A DNA stretch of 27,752 bases from CAYXVF01 sp964468125 (GCA_964468125.1 CAYXVF010000081.1:1-27752), one strand, 5' to 3'; shown: positions 1-9,098, counted from the stretch's first letter. Translations and numbers: made by a program. Notes: generated by a model not told the origin, from the letters alone.

Positions 1-1209
1 CTAGTCGCTCAGCGACCAGACGACTACCGATTCGATGATCGACGCTGCGAGTGAGCTGTAGAACAGGATCGCGGAGAGATCCTGGCGGTCCTGAAGCTCC
101 TGGAGGTTCGGGTCGCGGTTGTCCCGCGCATCGCTCGCTTCGAGGGTCGCGGCAATGTTCCATGCGCCGAGACCCACTTGAATCGCCGCATAGGCACCCG
201 CTGCGATGTAGCGCTCCTGCGCCGCCTGGCCGATCCCAAGCGGCAGCAGGTAGAGCGCCGAAAACTCGTTGTCGTCGTCCACTGCCGGCTCGCTCGTCAT
301 CGAGAGCGTCTCTGGAGCTATCTCTTCCGGTTCGGAGTCGGCTTCGACAAGGATCGCGGGTGCATCGTTTTCTCCTGCTGACAATCCTACGACGACCTTT
401 GCGCCACTCAGTGCTCGAAGCCGTTCCAGCAGCTCAGCGCATCGCTCTCGCGTGCATCGCAGTGCCGGTGGATTGACCCGGAGTCGCGATTCGACCTCGA
501 TATCAACCTCCACCGTCGGCTCATTCTCACCCGTCAGGTCCACTTCACGCGCGAGCGAGCTCCCCGTCGCACTCTCGACCCAGACCCGGTAGTAGCCGCG
601 CGGAAGCTCGAAGCGGCCTTCCCCGTCGACGGCGCCGAGGACTCGCCCATCCGCGTGTGCCACGCCCACTCCCTTCGCTCGAATGCGGAGGATTCCGGTG
701 GCGGCGCGTGCGTTTTGTTTTCGCGCGTTCGCAAAAAGCGCTACGACCCCCGGCTTGTGCCGTTGTTCGTCGACGGCGATCTCTGGGAAGCGTCGCGCGG
801 TTTCCAGGGCCAGCTCTTCGGCGGCTTTCCGCTGTCCTTCGTTGAATGCGCTCGCCGCTCGGTCTTGGGAGGCACGGGCGGTTGCGTTCAGGAGCTCGGA
901 GGTGATCCGCACGGCGGCGTCGTAGCTGCGGAGAATCTCGACACGCATCGCGTTGGCGTTCGCGGTCTCGAAGCGCGCTTCGAGTCGATCCGCCTCCGCG
1001 AGCATGTCGTTGAAGCCCTGGGGTTTTGAGTCACGGGGGGTCCGCAGCCCCGTGATCCGCTGCATCAAGGCTTCGGCGCTCAGCACCTGCTCTCCGCGCA
1101 CCGAGCGAAGCGCATGCGGTGCGCTCACGCCGGAGTCCTGGGGGTTGAGCTCGAGAACGAGGGCGCCACCGTCGGCGGCGAGCGTGATCAAGGTGAGCCA
1201 CGTCAGCAT
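1..1209 (-). CDS. Hypothetical exported protein with carboxypeptidase-regulatory-like domain
   Basis: This 402-aa protein is not recognised as a named family. The first 12 residues are hydrophobic and look like a signal peptide. Residues about 65-160 are helical and charged, resembling a TPR-like or coiled helical segment. Residues about 172-240 form a beta-rich stretch with the 'DGEGRFELPRGYYRVWVES' pattern of carboxypeptidase-regulatory or PEGA-type sandwich domains. The C-terminus has two hydrophobic segments (about 320-358 and 380-400) that could be membrane-spanning. It starts 31 bp after the DUF1460 gene stops on the same strand, so the two probably share a transcript. Role is unknown; an envelope-associated protein is inferred. 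Confidence 0.6.
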   Translation of the reverse strand: MLTWLTLITLAADGGALVLELNPQDSGVSAPHALRSVRGEQVLSAEALMQRITGLRTPRDSKPQGFNDMLAEADRLEARFETANANAMRVEILRSYDAAVRITSELLNATARASQDRAASAFNEGQRKAAEELALETARRFPEIAVDEQRHKPGVVALFANARKQNARAATGILRIRAKGVGVAHADGRVLGAVDGEGRFELPRGYYRVWVESATGSSLAREVDLTGENEPTVEVDIEVESRLRVNPPALRCTRERCAELLERLRALSGAKVVVGLSAGENDAPAILVEADSEPEEIAPETLSMTSEPAVDDDNEFSALYLLPLGIGQAAQERYIAAGAYAAIQVGLGAWNIAATLEASDARDNRDPNLQELQDRQDLSAILFYSSLAASIIESVVVWSLSD

Positions 1210-1240
1210 AGGCGAAGGGTTTAGGAGATGCGCGCGCCGG

Positions 1241-2074
1241 TCAAGTGGGCGGGAGCGGTCGAGCGATGATGACCCCGCGACGCTCGGGCCGACGGAGAAC
1301 GTAGTTGGCGACGTCGCCCCGTGAAATCACGACGCGGTCGTTGTGGCTGGAAGCATGGAGAACCCGGGGGATTCCCCTCGCGTCGAGGGTGACATAGCCC
1401 GTGTGGGTCACCAGGATCCCCGGCTTGCTCGTGACGAACGCGAGGATGTCGCCTTCCTGGAGCTTTGATTGAACCTCTCTGATCCGTTCCCGCGGAACGT
1501 AGACGTGCTCCGTTGCACTGAGCCGGGCCTCCGCCGCCTCGATGAGCGCGAGGGTTTGCGTGTCGCCGAGGGCGGGGTAGCTCTTCGGGTGGCGAGTCAT
1601 GAAGAAGAACGGCTGTTTGATGGCGACGCCACCGAGCTCGGCGTGGAGCTGGCGAATTCGCTTGCGACGGTGATTGTCCGCCAACCAATCGACGAAGTAG
1701 TGCAGACGGGACGCGTAGTCCTTCATTTCACCATCGCGGTAGCGCGTCTGCTCGACCTGCTCGGTGAAGCACTCGGGCGTTGGGTGTCCAACCCAGAGAC
1801 AACGCGCGAGGGCGTCGGAGTACTCTACCAAGGAGACGCAGTGCAGCTCGTCGAGCCGAATCTTGAGGGTCTCTGGCCCCGGGGACTGCGGCGCGTCGTC
1901 GTAAGGACGTCCGAGCGCGATGCGGGCGGCGCGCGTGGAAAGCTCGCCGAAGCTTTCGTCTCCGCGCTTCTCGCCGAGCGCCGAAAACCACTCTCGCACC
2001 GCGGCTTCCGTGCTCGGCGGGAGCTCCCGGGTTCCGCTCAGGAGGAGCAAAGCGATGGCAGCCTTTGCAATCAT
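1241..2074 (-). CDS. DUF1460 (NlpC/P60-like amidase) family protein
   Basis: This 277-aa protein begins with a short hydrophobic segment (residues 2-13), suggesting export. It matches the DUF1460 (PF07313) pattern: an 'ARIALGRPYDD' stretch near residue 50, a catalytic-type Cys79 in 'LDELHCVSLVEYSDALA', and a His224 in 'GDILAFVTSKPGILVTHTGYV' followed by 'VLHASS'. The family adopts an NlpC/P60-like papain fold, and members are thought to be peptidoglycan amidases. Substrate is inferred from the family only. It is divergent from tsaD across 54 bp and lies upstream of the exported protein at 1-1209 on the same strand. No strong ribosome binding site is visible, so the start rests on the hydrophobic leader. 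Confidence 0.75.
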   Translation of the reverse strand: MIAKAAIALLLLSGTRELPPSTEAAVREWFSALGEKRGDESFGELSTRAARIALGRPYDDAPQSPGPETLKIRLDELHCVSLVEYSDALARCLWVGHPTPECFTEQVEQTRYRDGEMKDYASRLHYFVDWLADNHRRKRIRQLHAELGGVAIKQPFFFMTRHPKSYPALGDTQTLALIEAAEARLSATEHVYVPRERIREVQSKLQEGDILAFVTSKPGILVTHTGYVTLDARGIPRVLHASSHNDRVVISRGDVANYVLRRPERRGVIIARPLPPT

Positions 2075-2128
2075 CGGCGGTTATCGTAACTGAAGCGACC
2101 GAATGAGGCAGCTTTTCAGGAACGATCC

Positions 2129-3130
2129 ATGCGCGTGTTGGGAATAGAGACCAGTTGCGACGAAACCGCGGCCGCGGTGGTCGAGCATGGACCGGTCTTG
2201 CGCTCGAATGTCGTCAGCACGCAGATCGACACCCATCGTCGTTTTGGTGGGGTGGTGCCCGAGGTGGCGTCCCGGGAGCACGTGGCGCGAATCGTCGAGG
2301 TCGTCGATCGCGCGCTTCAGGATTCGGGATCCACCGCGGTTGACGCGGTCGCGGTGACCCATGGCCCTGGTCTCGTGGGGGCTCTGTTGGTCGGCGTACA
2401 GTTTGCGAAGGGCTTCGCGCTCGCCCGTGGGATCCCCTGGATTGGGGTCAACCATCTCGAGGGGCATCTGTGCGCCGCGCTGCTTGCCGACGAGCCGCCT
2501 CCCTACCCGCACGTCGCGCTCGTCGTCAGCGGTGGACACACGCAGCTCTATTGGGTGCGAGGCTTTGGTGACTACGAAGCGATCGGCGGGACGCGAGATG
2601 ACGCAGCGGGGGAGGCCTTCGACAAGGTCGCGAAGATGCTCGGCCTCGGCTACCCGGGAGGGGTGGAAATTGACCGGCGCGCGCGCGCTGGCGACCCGGC
2701 GGCGTTCGCTCTGCCCCGCGGCTTGGACACGCGGGCCAACGAGGATTTTTCTTTTTCGGGCCTGAAGACCGCGGCGGGGACCCTGCTGCGCGACCACGGC
2801 GACATGGACGAGCGGACCCTCGCGGATTTTTGTGCGTCCCTGCAGGAAGCGATCTGCGACATCCTCACGAAGAAGGCGGTGCGCTCTGCTCGGCGTCGCA
2901 ACGCCGCGGCGGTGGTTCTCGCGGGCGGGGTCGCGGCCAACAGTCGGCTCCGTGCGTTGCTCGAAGAACGCTGCGAGGCGAAGGGTCTGCGCGCCTTCCT
3001 GCCCCCGAAGGTCCTGTGCACGGACAACGCGGCGATGATCGCCGCGGCGGGGCTTCGACGCCTCGAAGCCGGCGAGCGCAGCGATTGGAGCACGAGTGTG
3101 CACGCGCGATTGCCATTGGATGCTGCGTGA
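2129..3130 (+). CDS. tsaD: tRNA N6-adenosine threonylcarbamoyltransferase TsaD
   Basis: TsaD transfers the threonylcarbamoyl group from TC-AMP to A37 of ANN-reading tRNAs, in the cytoplasm with TsaB and TsaE. The 333-aa length is normal. Diagnostic motifs are all present: the N-terminal 'MRVLGIETSCDETAAAVVE', metal ligands His109 and His113 in 'NHLEGHLCA', the 'VVSGGHTQL' nucleotide loop (132-140), 'DDAAGEAFDKVAKMLGLGYP' (about 157-176), 'FSFSGLKTA', 'GGVAANSRLR' and the final ligand region 'CTDNAAMIA'. AGGAA at 2118-2122 lies six bases before the ATG. The stop codon overlaps the GTG start of rsmA, implying translational coupling of a tRNA and an rRNA modification enzyme. Confidence 0.97.
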   Translation: MRVLGIETSCDETAAAVVEHGPVLRSNVVSTQIDTHRRFGGVVPEVASREHVARIVEVVDRALQDSGSTAVDAVAVTHGPGLVGALLVGVQFAKGFALARGIPWIGVNHLEGHLCAALLADEPPPYPHVALVVSGGHTQLYWVRGFGDYEAIGGTRDDAAGEAFDKVAKMLGLGYPGGVEIDRRARAGDPAAFALPRGLDTRANEDFSFSGLKTAAGTLLRDHGDMDERTLADFCASLQEAICDILTKKAVRSARRRNAAAVVLAGGVAANSRLRALLEERCEAKGLRAFLPPKVLCTDNAAMIAAAGLRRLEAGERSDWSTSVHARLPLDAA

Positions 3131-3954
3131 GCAACGCCCCGCTCGACGCCAAGGCTCGCCTCGATCGCGCGGGCCTCAAGCCCAAGAAGAGTTGGGGGCA
3201 GAACTTCCTGAAAGACGAGTCGGTGCATCGCGACATTGCGCGGGCCATCGGCGCTGCCCCGGGCCGCACGGTGGTCGAGCTGGGAGCGGGCTTGGGGGCA
3301 CTCACCCACTATCTGTGCGACAGCGGAGCGCGGGTCGTCGCCATCGAGCGCGACCGCGAGCTGGTGCCTCTCCTTCGGGAGGCGATGGCTTCCTTCGAGC
3401 ACTTCGAGGTGCGGGAGGCGAACGCCGCAACCCTCGACTACGCGGCTCTCGCACAGGAGCTCGGAGGGCCGCTGAGTGTTGCGGGGAATCTCCCCTATCA
3501 GATCTCATCCCGGATCTTGGTCGCCCTCGCGGATGCGGCGGACCACGTGGAACGCGCAGTCGTCTTGGTCCAAAGGGAGGTCGCGGACCGCCTCGCGGCG
3601 AGCGAAGGCGGGAGGACCCGTGGGTTGTTGTCGGTGCTGGTCCAACGGCGTTTCGATGTGGAACGACTGAGAACGGTGGCCCCGGGTGCATTCCACCCCC
3701 CCCCAAGGGTTCACTCCGCCGTCGCCCGGTTGGTGCGTCATGACCGAGGCCTGTCCCCGGAGCTCGACCGTTCCTTGGTCGAGCTCGCCCGCGCGGGTTT
3801 CGCCTCGCGGCGAAAGAGCCTGCGAAACGGCCTGAAGGCGCTCAGGGGTGCGGAAGAGGCGTCCCGTCTCCTCGAAGCGGCGGGGGTCGACCCCGGTCGT
3901 CGCGCCGAGACACTGTCACTAGAGGAGTGGACCTCCCTCGCGCGCCATCGCTGA
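3127..3954 (+). CDS. rsmA: 16S rRNA (adenine1518/1519-N6)-dimethyltransferase RsmA/KsgA
   Basis: RsmA dimethylates two adjacent adenosines in the helix 45 loop of 16S rRNA late in 30S assembly. The open frame extends further upstream inside tsaD, but the GTG at 3127, overlapping the tsaD stop by four bases, gives a 275-aa protein of usual length that starts just before the conserved N-terminus 'PKKSWGQNFLKDE'. The SAM-binding 'VELGAGLGALT' lies at residues 50-60 and the catalytic 'NLPYQIS' at 121-127. The C-terminal 'SRRKSLRNGLKAL' helix is also typical. No terminator is visible before the next gene. Confidence 0.95.
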   Translation: MSNAPLDAKARLDRAGLKPKKSWGQNFLKDESVHRDIARAIGAAPGRTVVELGAGLGALTHYLCDSGARVVAIERDRELVPLLREAMASFEHFEVREANAATLDYAALAQELGGPLSVAGNLPYQISSRILVALADAADHVERAVVLVQREVADRLAASEGGRTRGLLSVLVQRRFDVERLRTVAPGAFHPPPRVHSAVARLVRHDRGLSPELDRSLVELARAGFASRRKSLRNGLKALRGAEEASRLLEAAGVDPGRRAETLSLEEWTSLARHR

Positions 3955-4023
3955 ACTGCGTCCGCCCTGAACGAACGACAAGCGATGGCGGTGACGAGAG
4001 AACAGGGTTAGGATCCTATTCGC

Positions 4024-5841
4024 GTGATTGAGAATCCTCAGCTCCATGTCGTCGTAGTCGAAGAGGACCCGGAGGCTCTCGAGAGAGCCCTGACGGTCCT
4101 GCCGCAGTGTAGCGTTCGCACGATGACGGAGGCCCTTCGTTTTCTCGAGGAAGACGGTCCGGCGGACGTCGCGGTGCTTCGAGCGGGTCCGAATCTCGCG
4201 TCGCTGGTCGAGCACTTTAGCGCCGAAGGCAGCGCGATCATCGTGCTCGGAATGAACACGGATCTCGACGAGGACGAGCTCATGAGCCTCGGAATCGACG
4301 GCGTCTACCGGGGCGACTTCGACGAAAATCTCCGCGCACTGGTTCGGGTCACGGGACAGAAGCAGCGCCTCCTGCGCGAAAGCGCTCGGCTGTCAAAAGA
4401 GCTACGTCACGGATTGCGCCTCGAAGCGCTCGGCCGGATCGCCGGAGGCGTCGCCCACGACTTCAACAACCTTTTGACGACGGTCGGCTGTTTCGCGGGC
4501 TTCATCGAAGAAGGTGGTTCACCCGAAGCGGTAGACGACGCTCGGGAGATTCTCCGAGCCTCTGAAAGAGGCACCGATCTGACGCGACGTTTAGTAGCAC
4601 TGAGTCGTGAGCGGGAGATTCGACCCGAGTCCTACGATGTCAGCACGGTCATCGCGGACATTCAACGGCTGTTGGCCAAGAGCGCGGGGCCTGCGATTCG
4701 TCTGTCCTTCGATTTGCGCTCTGGCTTGTCGCCGATCCTCGTCGACCGCTCCGATCTCGAACAGGCGGTGCTCCACATAGTGCTTCAAGCGCGCGAGTCG
4801 TTGAGCCACGGCGGACAGGTCGTGATTCAAACTTGGCAGCGAGGGCGCCACGTCGGGGTGGAGGTACAGGACGACGGACCGGGTCTGCCACAGGATGTGC
4901 TTCGAGAGATCTACAGCGACGACGGTGAGCTCGAACGACGCCGGCTCGGCCTGCGAGCGGTGCGCGAGGTCGTGGAGCAGAGCGGCGGCGTACTCGAGTT
5001 GGAAAACAAACGAGGAGCGGGAACGACCTACCGGCTCATCTTCGATGCGGTTTCCGCGCGACCCGCGTTCGCGGAAACCGAAGCCACGGTGTTTCACATT
5101 GACGGCGCAGGTCGAAAAGTCGTCCTTCTCGAGCTCGACGCGGGCGTGAATCGTGCCGCCCGCAAGCAGCTCGAACGCTTCGGATTCTCAGTCGAGGAGG
5201 TCCAGAGTTTTGCCGAGCTCCAAAGCGGCTTGCACGAGGGAGAGCTCGCCGACGCGAGCTTCTTGCTCTTTGATGAGTCGCTCGTCGATGAGGAGCGTCT
5301 CGCGGCGCTGCGGCGGAGCTGGCCTTCGATCGGCTTGGTGCTCTTGGTGGGCGGGGCGCGCGTGGGCCCGGACCTGCTTTTTTGCTCTTTTCTGACCAAA
5401 CCGTTCCGCGCGGACGGGCTCGTACGGGCGTTGAGCTCCGCCGAAGCGGTGGTGGAGCGCAACGAGCGTTCGCGCCCTGCGCGCGTGTTGATCGTTGACG
5501 ACGACGCGCTGACGGCCCGAAGCATCGAGCGCGTGCTCTCCGGCTTGTGCGAACCGGAGCACGTCTTCGGAGATCGGCAGACCGTGCTTTCGCGGATCGA
5601 GGCTGGCGGCTACGACCTGGTGCTGTGCGACGTGCTCATGCCAGGCATCAACGGGATGCAGCTCTTCGAGTGGATCCGTTCGCGCGCTCCTTCGATGGCG
5701 TCGCGTTTCGTCTTTCTCACCGCGGCCGCGGATTTCGACGTGATTCGTACTTTCGCCGATTCGATCCCGAATCCGGTCTACTCGAAGCCGATGGACCGGA
5801 ACGGTTTCGAGGCGCTCCTGATCGAACGCGGGTTGATCTGA
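4024..5841 (+). CDS. Hybrid sensor histidine kinase, REC-HisKA-HATPase-REC-REC, degenerate ATPase
   Basis: This 605-aa soluble hybrid kinase starts at a GTG. Residues 7-108 look like a receiver domain without the phosphoacceptor Asp (Arg53 occupies the expected position). A HisKA domain follows with His145 in 'GRIAGGVAHDFNNLL'. The HATPase domain (about 235-342) keeps 'DDGPGLP' (283-289), but the N-box Asn is Gln255 and the usual GTGLGL box reads 'RRLGL' (306-310), so ATP binding may be weakened. Residues 365-472 are a divergent receiver with Asp417 and Lys459. Residues 487-603 are a canonical receiver (acidic 491-493, Asp536, Thr566, Lys588). There are no membrane segments. No DNA-binding output or cognate partner is adjacent. 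It may relay phosphate or act as a scaffold. Confidence 0.85.
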   Translation: MIENPQLHVVVVEEDPEALERALTVLPQCSVRTMTEALRFLEEDGPADVAVLRAGPNLASLVEHFSAEGSAIIVLGMNTDLDEDELMSLGIDGVYRGDFDENLRALVRVTGQKQRLLRESARLSKELRHGLRLEALGRIAGGVAHDFNNLLTTVGCFAGFIEEGGSPEAVDDAREILRASERGTDLTRRLVALSREREIRPESYDVSTVIADIQRLLAKSAGPAIRLSFDLRSGLSPILVDRSDLEQAVLHIVLQARESLSHGGQVVIQTWQRGRHVGVEVQDDGPGLPQDVLREIYSDDGELERRRLGLRAVREVVEQSGGVLELENKRGAGTTYRLIFDAVSARPAFAETEATVFHIDGAGRKVVLLELDAGVNRAARKQLERFGFSVEEVQSFAELQSGLHEGELADASFLLFDESLVDEERLAALRRSWPSIGLVLLVGGARVGPDLLFCSFLTKPFRADGLVRALSSAEAVVERNERSRPARVLIVDDDALTARSIERVLSGLCEPEHVFGDRQTVLSRIEAGGYDLVLCDVLMPGINGMQLFEWIRSRAPSMASRFVFLTAAADFDVIRTFADSIPNPVYSKPMDRNGFEALLIERGLI

Positions 5842-5887
5842 GCCCCGGCGCTTGTGGTTTGAGGATCTCGAGTCCACACTGCAACAC

Positions 5888-6466
5888 GTGAGCCGCGGAC
5901 GACAGCCCGACCACTACACCCTCAAGGCGAAGCGGGAGGGTAGGCCTGCCCGGTCGGTCTACAAGCTGCGCGAGATCGACGAAAAGCATCGGATCATTCG
6001 CACGGGGGCGTCGGTCCTCGACCTCGGCTGCTCACCCGGCTCATGGATGCAGTACGCGGCGGAGCGGGTGGGGCCCGCGGGTCGGGTTCTGGGGTTCGAC
6101 CTGAAGCCCGTTGAGATCTCTCTCCCTGCCCACGCGGAGGCACACGTGGGGGATGCCTTTGAGATCCGCGACGAGATGCTGCGCACCTTCGACGTGGTCC
6201 TGAGCGACATGGCGCCTGCGACCTCCGGTGACAAGAAGACAGACGCGCTACGCTCTTCGGTGCTCGTAGAGCGGACGCTCGACGTGGCGGACGCCCATCT
6301 TCGAGAGGGAGGGGCGGTCATCGTGAAGGTGTTCGAGGGGGGCGAGGTTCCTGGTCTCGTTCGTCGCATGCAAGGCTCGTTTGTGAAGGTTCTTCGAGTC
6401 CGTCCGGACGCCACCCGGAAGCACTCTCGAGAGATCTTTCTCGTCGGGCTCGGAAAACGGCCGTGA
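5888..6466 (+). CDS. rlmE: 23S rRNA (uridine2552-2'-O)-methyltransferase RlmE/FtsJ
   Basis: RlmE 2'-O-methylates U2552 in the A-loop of 23S rRNA. The sequence shows 'RSVYKLREI' with the first catalytic Lys, the SAM motif 'VLDLGCSPGSWMQ', the catalytic Asp in 'VLSDMAPATSG', Lys in 'AVIVKVFEG' and Glu in 'SREIFLVGLG', which together form the K-D-K-E tetrad of the family. I place the start at the GTG at 5888 (192 aa), which puts the first Lys at residue 26. A TTG at 5852 would add 12 residues ('MWFEDLESTLQH'). Neither start has a clear ribosome binding site. The first frame position is 46 bases after the hybrid kinase stop. Confidence 0.93.
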   Translation: MSRGRQPDHYTLKAKREGRPARSVYKLREIDEKHRIIRTGASVLDLGCSPGSWMQYAAERVGPAGRVLGFDLKPVEISLPAHAEAHVGDAFEIRDEMLRTFDVVLSDMAPATSGDKKTDALRSSVLVERTLDVADAHLREGGAVIVKVFEGGEVPGLVRRMQGSFVKVLRVRPDATRKHSREIFLVGLGKRP

Positions 6467-6527
6467 AGGGCGCGAATGAAGGACGCCGGCGATTTGCCGA
6501 ATTCGACCCATCGCCTATCATTGACGG

Positions 6528-9062
6528 ATGAGCGCTCGCCGATACACCCTGGAGAATGGCCTCAAGGTCATCGTCGAGGCGAGCCGCAACGCTCCCGTAG
6601 CTGCCGTTCAGGTGTGGATCAACGCAGGATCTGCGGATGAGCGCGAGGATCAGGCGGGGCTCGCCCACCTGCACGAGCACATGCTCTTCAAGGGCACAAA
6701 ACGACGTGGCGCCGGGCAGGTCGCTCGCGACATCGAAGCGTCCGGCGGCGAGATCAATGCCTGGACCTCCTTCGACCAGACCGTTTATCACACGGTCTCT
6801 GCGGTAGATGAGCTCGACACGAGTCTCGATGTCCTGAGCGATGTCGTTTGCGAGCCTTCTTTTGAGCACGCGGAGCTCGCCCGTGAGATCGAGGTCATCG
6901 TCGAGGAGATCAAACGGGCGTTCGACTCGCCGGCGCGGCGCTTGAGTCGAGCGCTCTTCGAAAACGTATACCGGCGCCACCCCTATCGCCGGCCCGTGCT
7001 CGGCACCATCGACTCCGTTCGCTCTTTCACCCGCGATTCGGTGCTCGAGTTCTTCGAGAATTTCTATCGGCCGGAGAACGCCACGGTCGTTGTGGTGGGA
7101 GATCGCGAAGAGGAAGAGCTCTTCGAGAGGGTGGCAGAGCACTTCTCTGGCTGGCAGGGCAAAGGCACCTTGAAGCGCCCCGACCGGCCTCGGGAGACCT
7201 TCCGGCCGCAGCTTCGCCTCGTGCCTGTGGCGCACCCGGTCAAGGAAGCGCGCGCGAGCATCGCTTGGCCCATTCCGGCGATTCAGCACCCGGACGTCGC
7301 AGCGCTCGATCTGTTGAGTGTCGTGCTCGGGCATGGCGACTCCTCCCGGCTCGCGGTCGAAACTCTTCGCAAGCAGCAGCTCGTCAATGGCGCAGGGGCC
7401 TACGCCTATACGCCCAAAGACCCGGGCGTTTTCGTCATGACCGCGACGATGCGCAGCGAGAGCGCGGAGACCGCCCTCCTGTCGATGTTCGAGCAGGTTC
7501 ATCGACTTCAGACACAAAAACTCGAGAGCGACGAGCTCGAGAAGGCGCGGGTCGTGATGTTGAGTGAGTCCGCGTATCAACGCGAGACGGTTCAAGGGCT
7601 CGCTCGGAAGCTCGGCTTCTACGAGACGGTCTGCGGAGACTTTGCCTTCGAGCAGAAATACGAAGCTGCCCTGCGTGAGCTCGACGCGGAGGACGTTCGC
7701 GATGCGGCGCAACGGTATCTCTCGGCCCCGCCAACGATTGTCGTACTCGATGAAAAACCGGCGACCGCCGGATTGAGCCGCGTCTTCGAATCCGAACCGG
7801 AACCCGCGCCAGCGGTGCCGAGCTCGATCCGGTCCGGGCCCGACGGCGTCGTGCGCGTGGAGCTCGAGAGCGGTGCGAAGATCCTCGTGCTGCCCGAAAA
7901 CTCGCCGGTGGTGGCTTACCGCGCGGTCGCTCTCGGGGGTTTGCGTTGGGAAAATGAGTCTCTCAATGGCCTGAGCTATCTGCTCACGGCGTGTTGGGCG
8001 AAGGCGATCGAGGGGATGAACCAGGAGGAGCTCGCCGCCCGAGCTGCTTCCCTCGGCGGGGCACTGACCGCTTTTTCCGGCCGCAACACGCTGGGCTTGC
8101 GCGGCGAGTTCATTCGCGACCGCTGGCGCCAGGGTCTGGACCTCGGGATCGATGCGACGATCGCGTCGGTTCTCGACGCCTCCGAGCTCGATCGCGAACG
8201 CGCGCTCGCCCTTGAGCGCATTCACAACCGCGCCGACAATCCGGCGGGAATGGCCTTCGACGCCTTTCTCGACGCCCTCTTTCCGCGCCACCCTTACGGA
8301 CGGCGCTTGGTGGGCACGGAGGAGAACGTGAGCCGCTTCGCGATCACCGATCTGATCGGCTGGCGTGATCTCGTGCTGGACCCGCGGCGCTTGGTGTTCG
8401 CGGTCGTCGGAGATGTCGACGCACACGTGGTCGTTCGCGTGCTCGAGGAAGCGCTCGGAGGGGAGCGCCCGTCCTCGTTGCCGATCCCCTTCGCCGCCGA
8501 TGCGCCTCCGGAGGGGCTCGTGCGTCGACGCCTGCACACGGACAAGGCCCAATGCCACGTGGTCGTCGGGGCGATGGGCACGACCGTGGAGGACCCAGCC
8601 CGAGACGCGCTCCAGGTCCTGACCACCGTACTCGCCGGGCAGGGGGGACGTTTATTCCGCGATCTGCGTGATGAGGCGAGCCTGGCCTATTCCGTGAGCA
8701 GCTCGAACGTGGAGGGTCTCGATCCGGGCCACGTGTTGACCTACGGCGCGACCAGTCCGGACAAGGTCAACCAAATGGTCGAGGGGCTGCACCGGCATCT
8801 GGATGCGCTCCTCGAGAAGCCGATCGATGACGCGGAGCTCGCCCGCGCCAAACGCTACCTCGCCGGCACCCACGCCATCGACCTTCAACGCGCCGGGGCT
8901 CGGGCGATGGTGATGGCGCTCGGCGAGGCCTTCGGTTTGGGCTACGACCATTATCGCAGCTATCCGGAGCGTATCCGCGCGATCAGCGCGGCGGATGTGC
9001 AGGAGGCGGCCCGGCGCTTTCTGCCCCGGGAGCGTCGGGTGGAGGTCGTGGTCGGGCCCTGA
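6528..9062 (+). CDS. M16 family zinc metallopeptidase, tandem active and inactive halves
   Basis: This 844-aa protein contains two M16 (pitrilysin/MPP-type) units fused in one chain. The N-terminal half has the inverted zinc motif HxxEH at residues 47-51 in 'GLAHLHEHMLFKGT' and the distal Glu near 126-127 in 'EIEVIVEEIKR', spaced about 75 residues away as the family requires. The C-terminal half, from about residue 430, aligns in layout ('VRVELESGAKILVLPENSP') but has no HxxEH, and it carries the 'DEASLAYSVSSS' substrate-binding type motif. Bacterial two-gene M16 pairs are often separate ORFs; here they are joined. No signal peptide is seen, so a cytoplasmic role is likely, although some relatives are exported. 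Substrate is unknown. Confidence 0.92.
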   Translation: MSARRYTLENGLKVIVEASRNAPVAAVQVWINAGSADEREDQAGLAHLHEHMLFKGTKRRGAGQVARDIEASGGEINAWTSFDQTVYHTVSAVDELDTSLDVLSDVVCEPSFEHAELAREIEVIVEEIKRAFDSPARRLSRALFENVYRRHPYRRPVLGTIDSVRSFTRDSVLEFFENFYRPENATVVVVGDREEEELFERVAEHFSGWQGKGTLKRPDRPRETFRPQLRLVPVAHPVKEARASIAWPIPAIQHPDVAALDLLSVVLGHGDSSRLAVETLRKQQLVNGAGAYAYTPKDPGVFVMTATMRSESAETALLSMFEQVHRLQTQKLESDELEKARVVMLSESAYQRETVQGLARKLGFYETVCGDFAFEQKYEAALRELDAEDVRDAAQRYLSAPPTIVVLDEKPATAGLSRVFESEPEPAPAVPSSIRSGPDGVVRVELESGAKILVLPENSPVVAYRAVALGGLRWENESLNGLSYLLTACWAKAIEGMNQEELAARAASLGGALTAFSGRNTLGLRGEFIRDRWRQGLDLGIDATIASVLDASELDRERALALERIHNRADNPAGMAFDAFLDALFPRHPYGRRLVGTEENVSRFAITDLIGWRDLVLDPRRLVFAVVGDVDAHVVVRVLEEALGGERPSSLPIPFAADAPPEGLVRRRLHTDKAQCHVVVGAMGTTVEDPARDALQVLTTVLAGQGGRLFRDLRDEASLAYSVSSSNVEGLDPGHVLTYGATSPDKVNQMVEGLHRHLDALLEKPIDDAELARAKRYLAGTHAIDLQRAGARAMVMALGEAFGLGYDHYRSYPERIRAISAADVQEAARRFLPRERRVEVVVGP

Positions 9063-9075
9063 GCGGATCAAACAA

Positions 9076-9098
9076 GCCGGAAAAGGCGAGGTTTTTTT
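9076..9098 (+). terminator. Weak intrinsic terminator candidate after the M16 gene
   Basis: A short GCC/GGC stem (9076-9078 with 9085-9087) is followed by a run of seven T at 9092-9098, 13 bases after the M16 stop. The stem has only three pairs, with possible extension through an internal loop to AAC/GTT, so this is a weak call that rests mainly on the T-run and the position before the rplM promoter. Confidence 0.3.

Noticed and set aside
2081..3103. 340-aa open frame on the minus strand
   Set aside because: It is antisense to tsaD, which is unambiguous.
6318..8558. 746-aa open frame on the minus strand
   Set aside because: It is antisense to the M16 gene, a usual shadow in GC-rich DNA, with Arg/Ala-rich unlikely composition and no family features.
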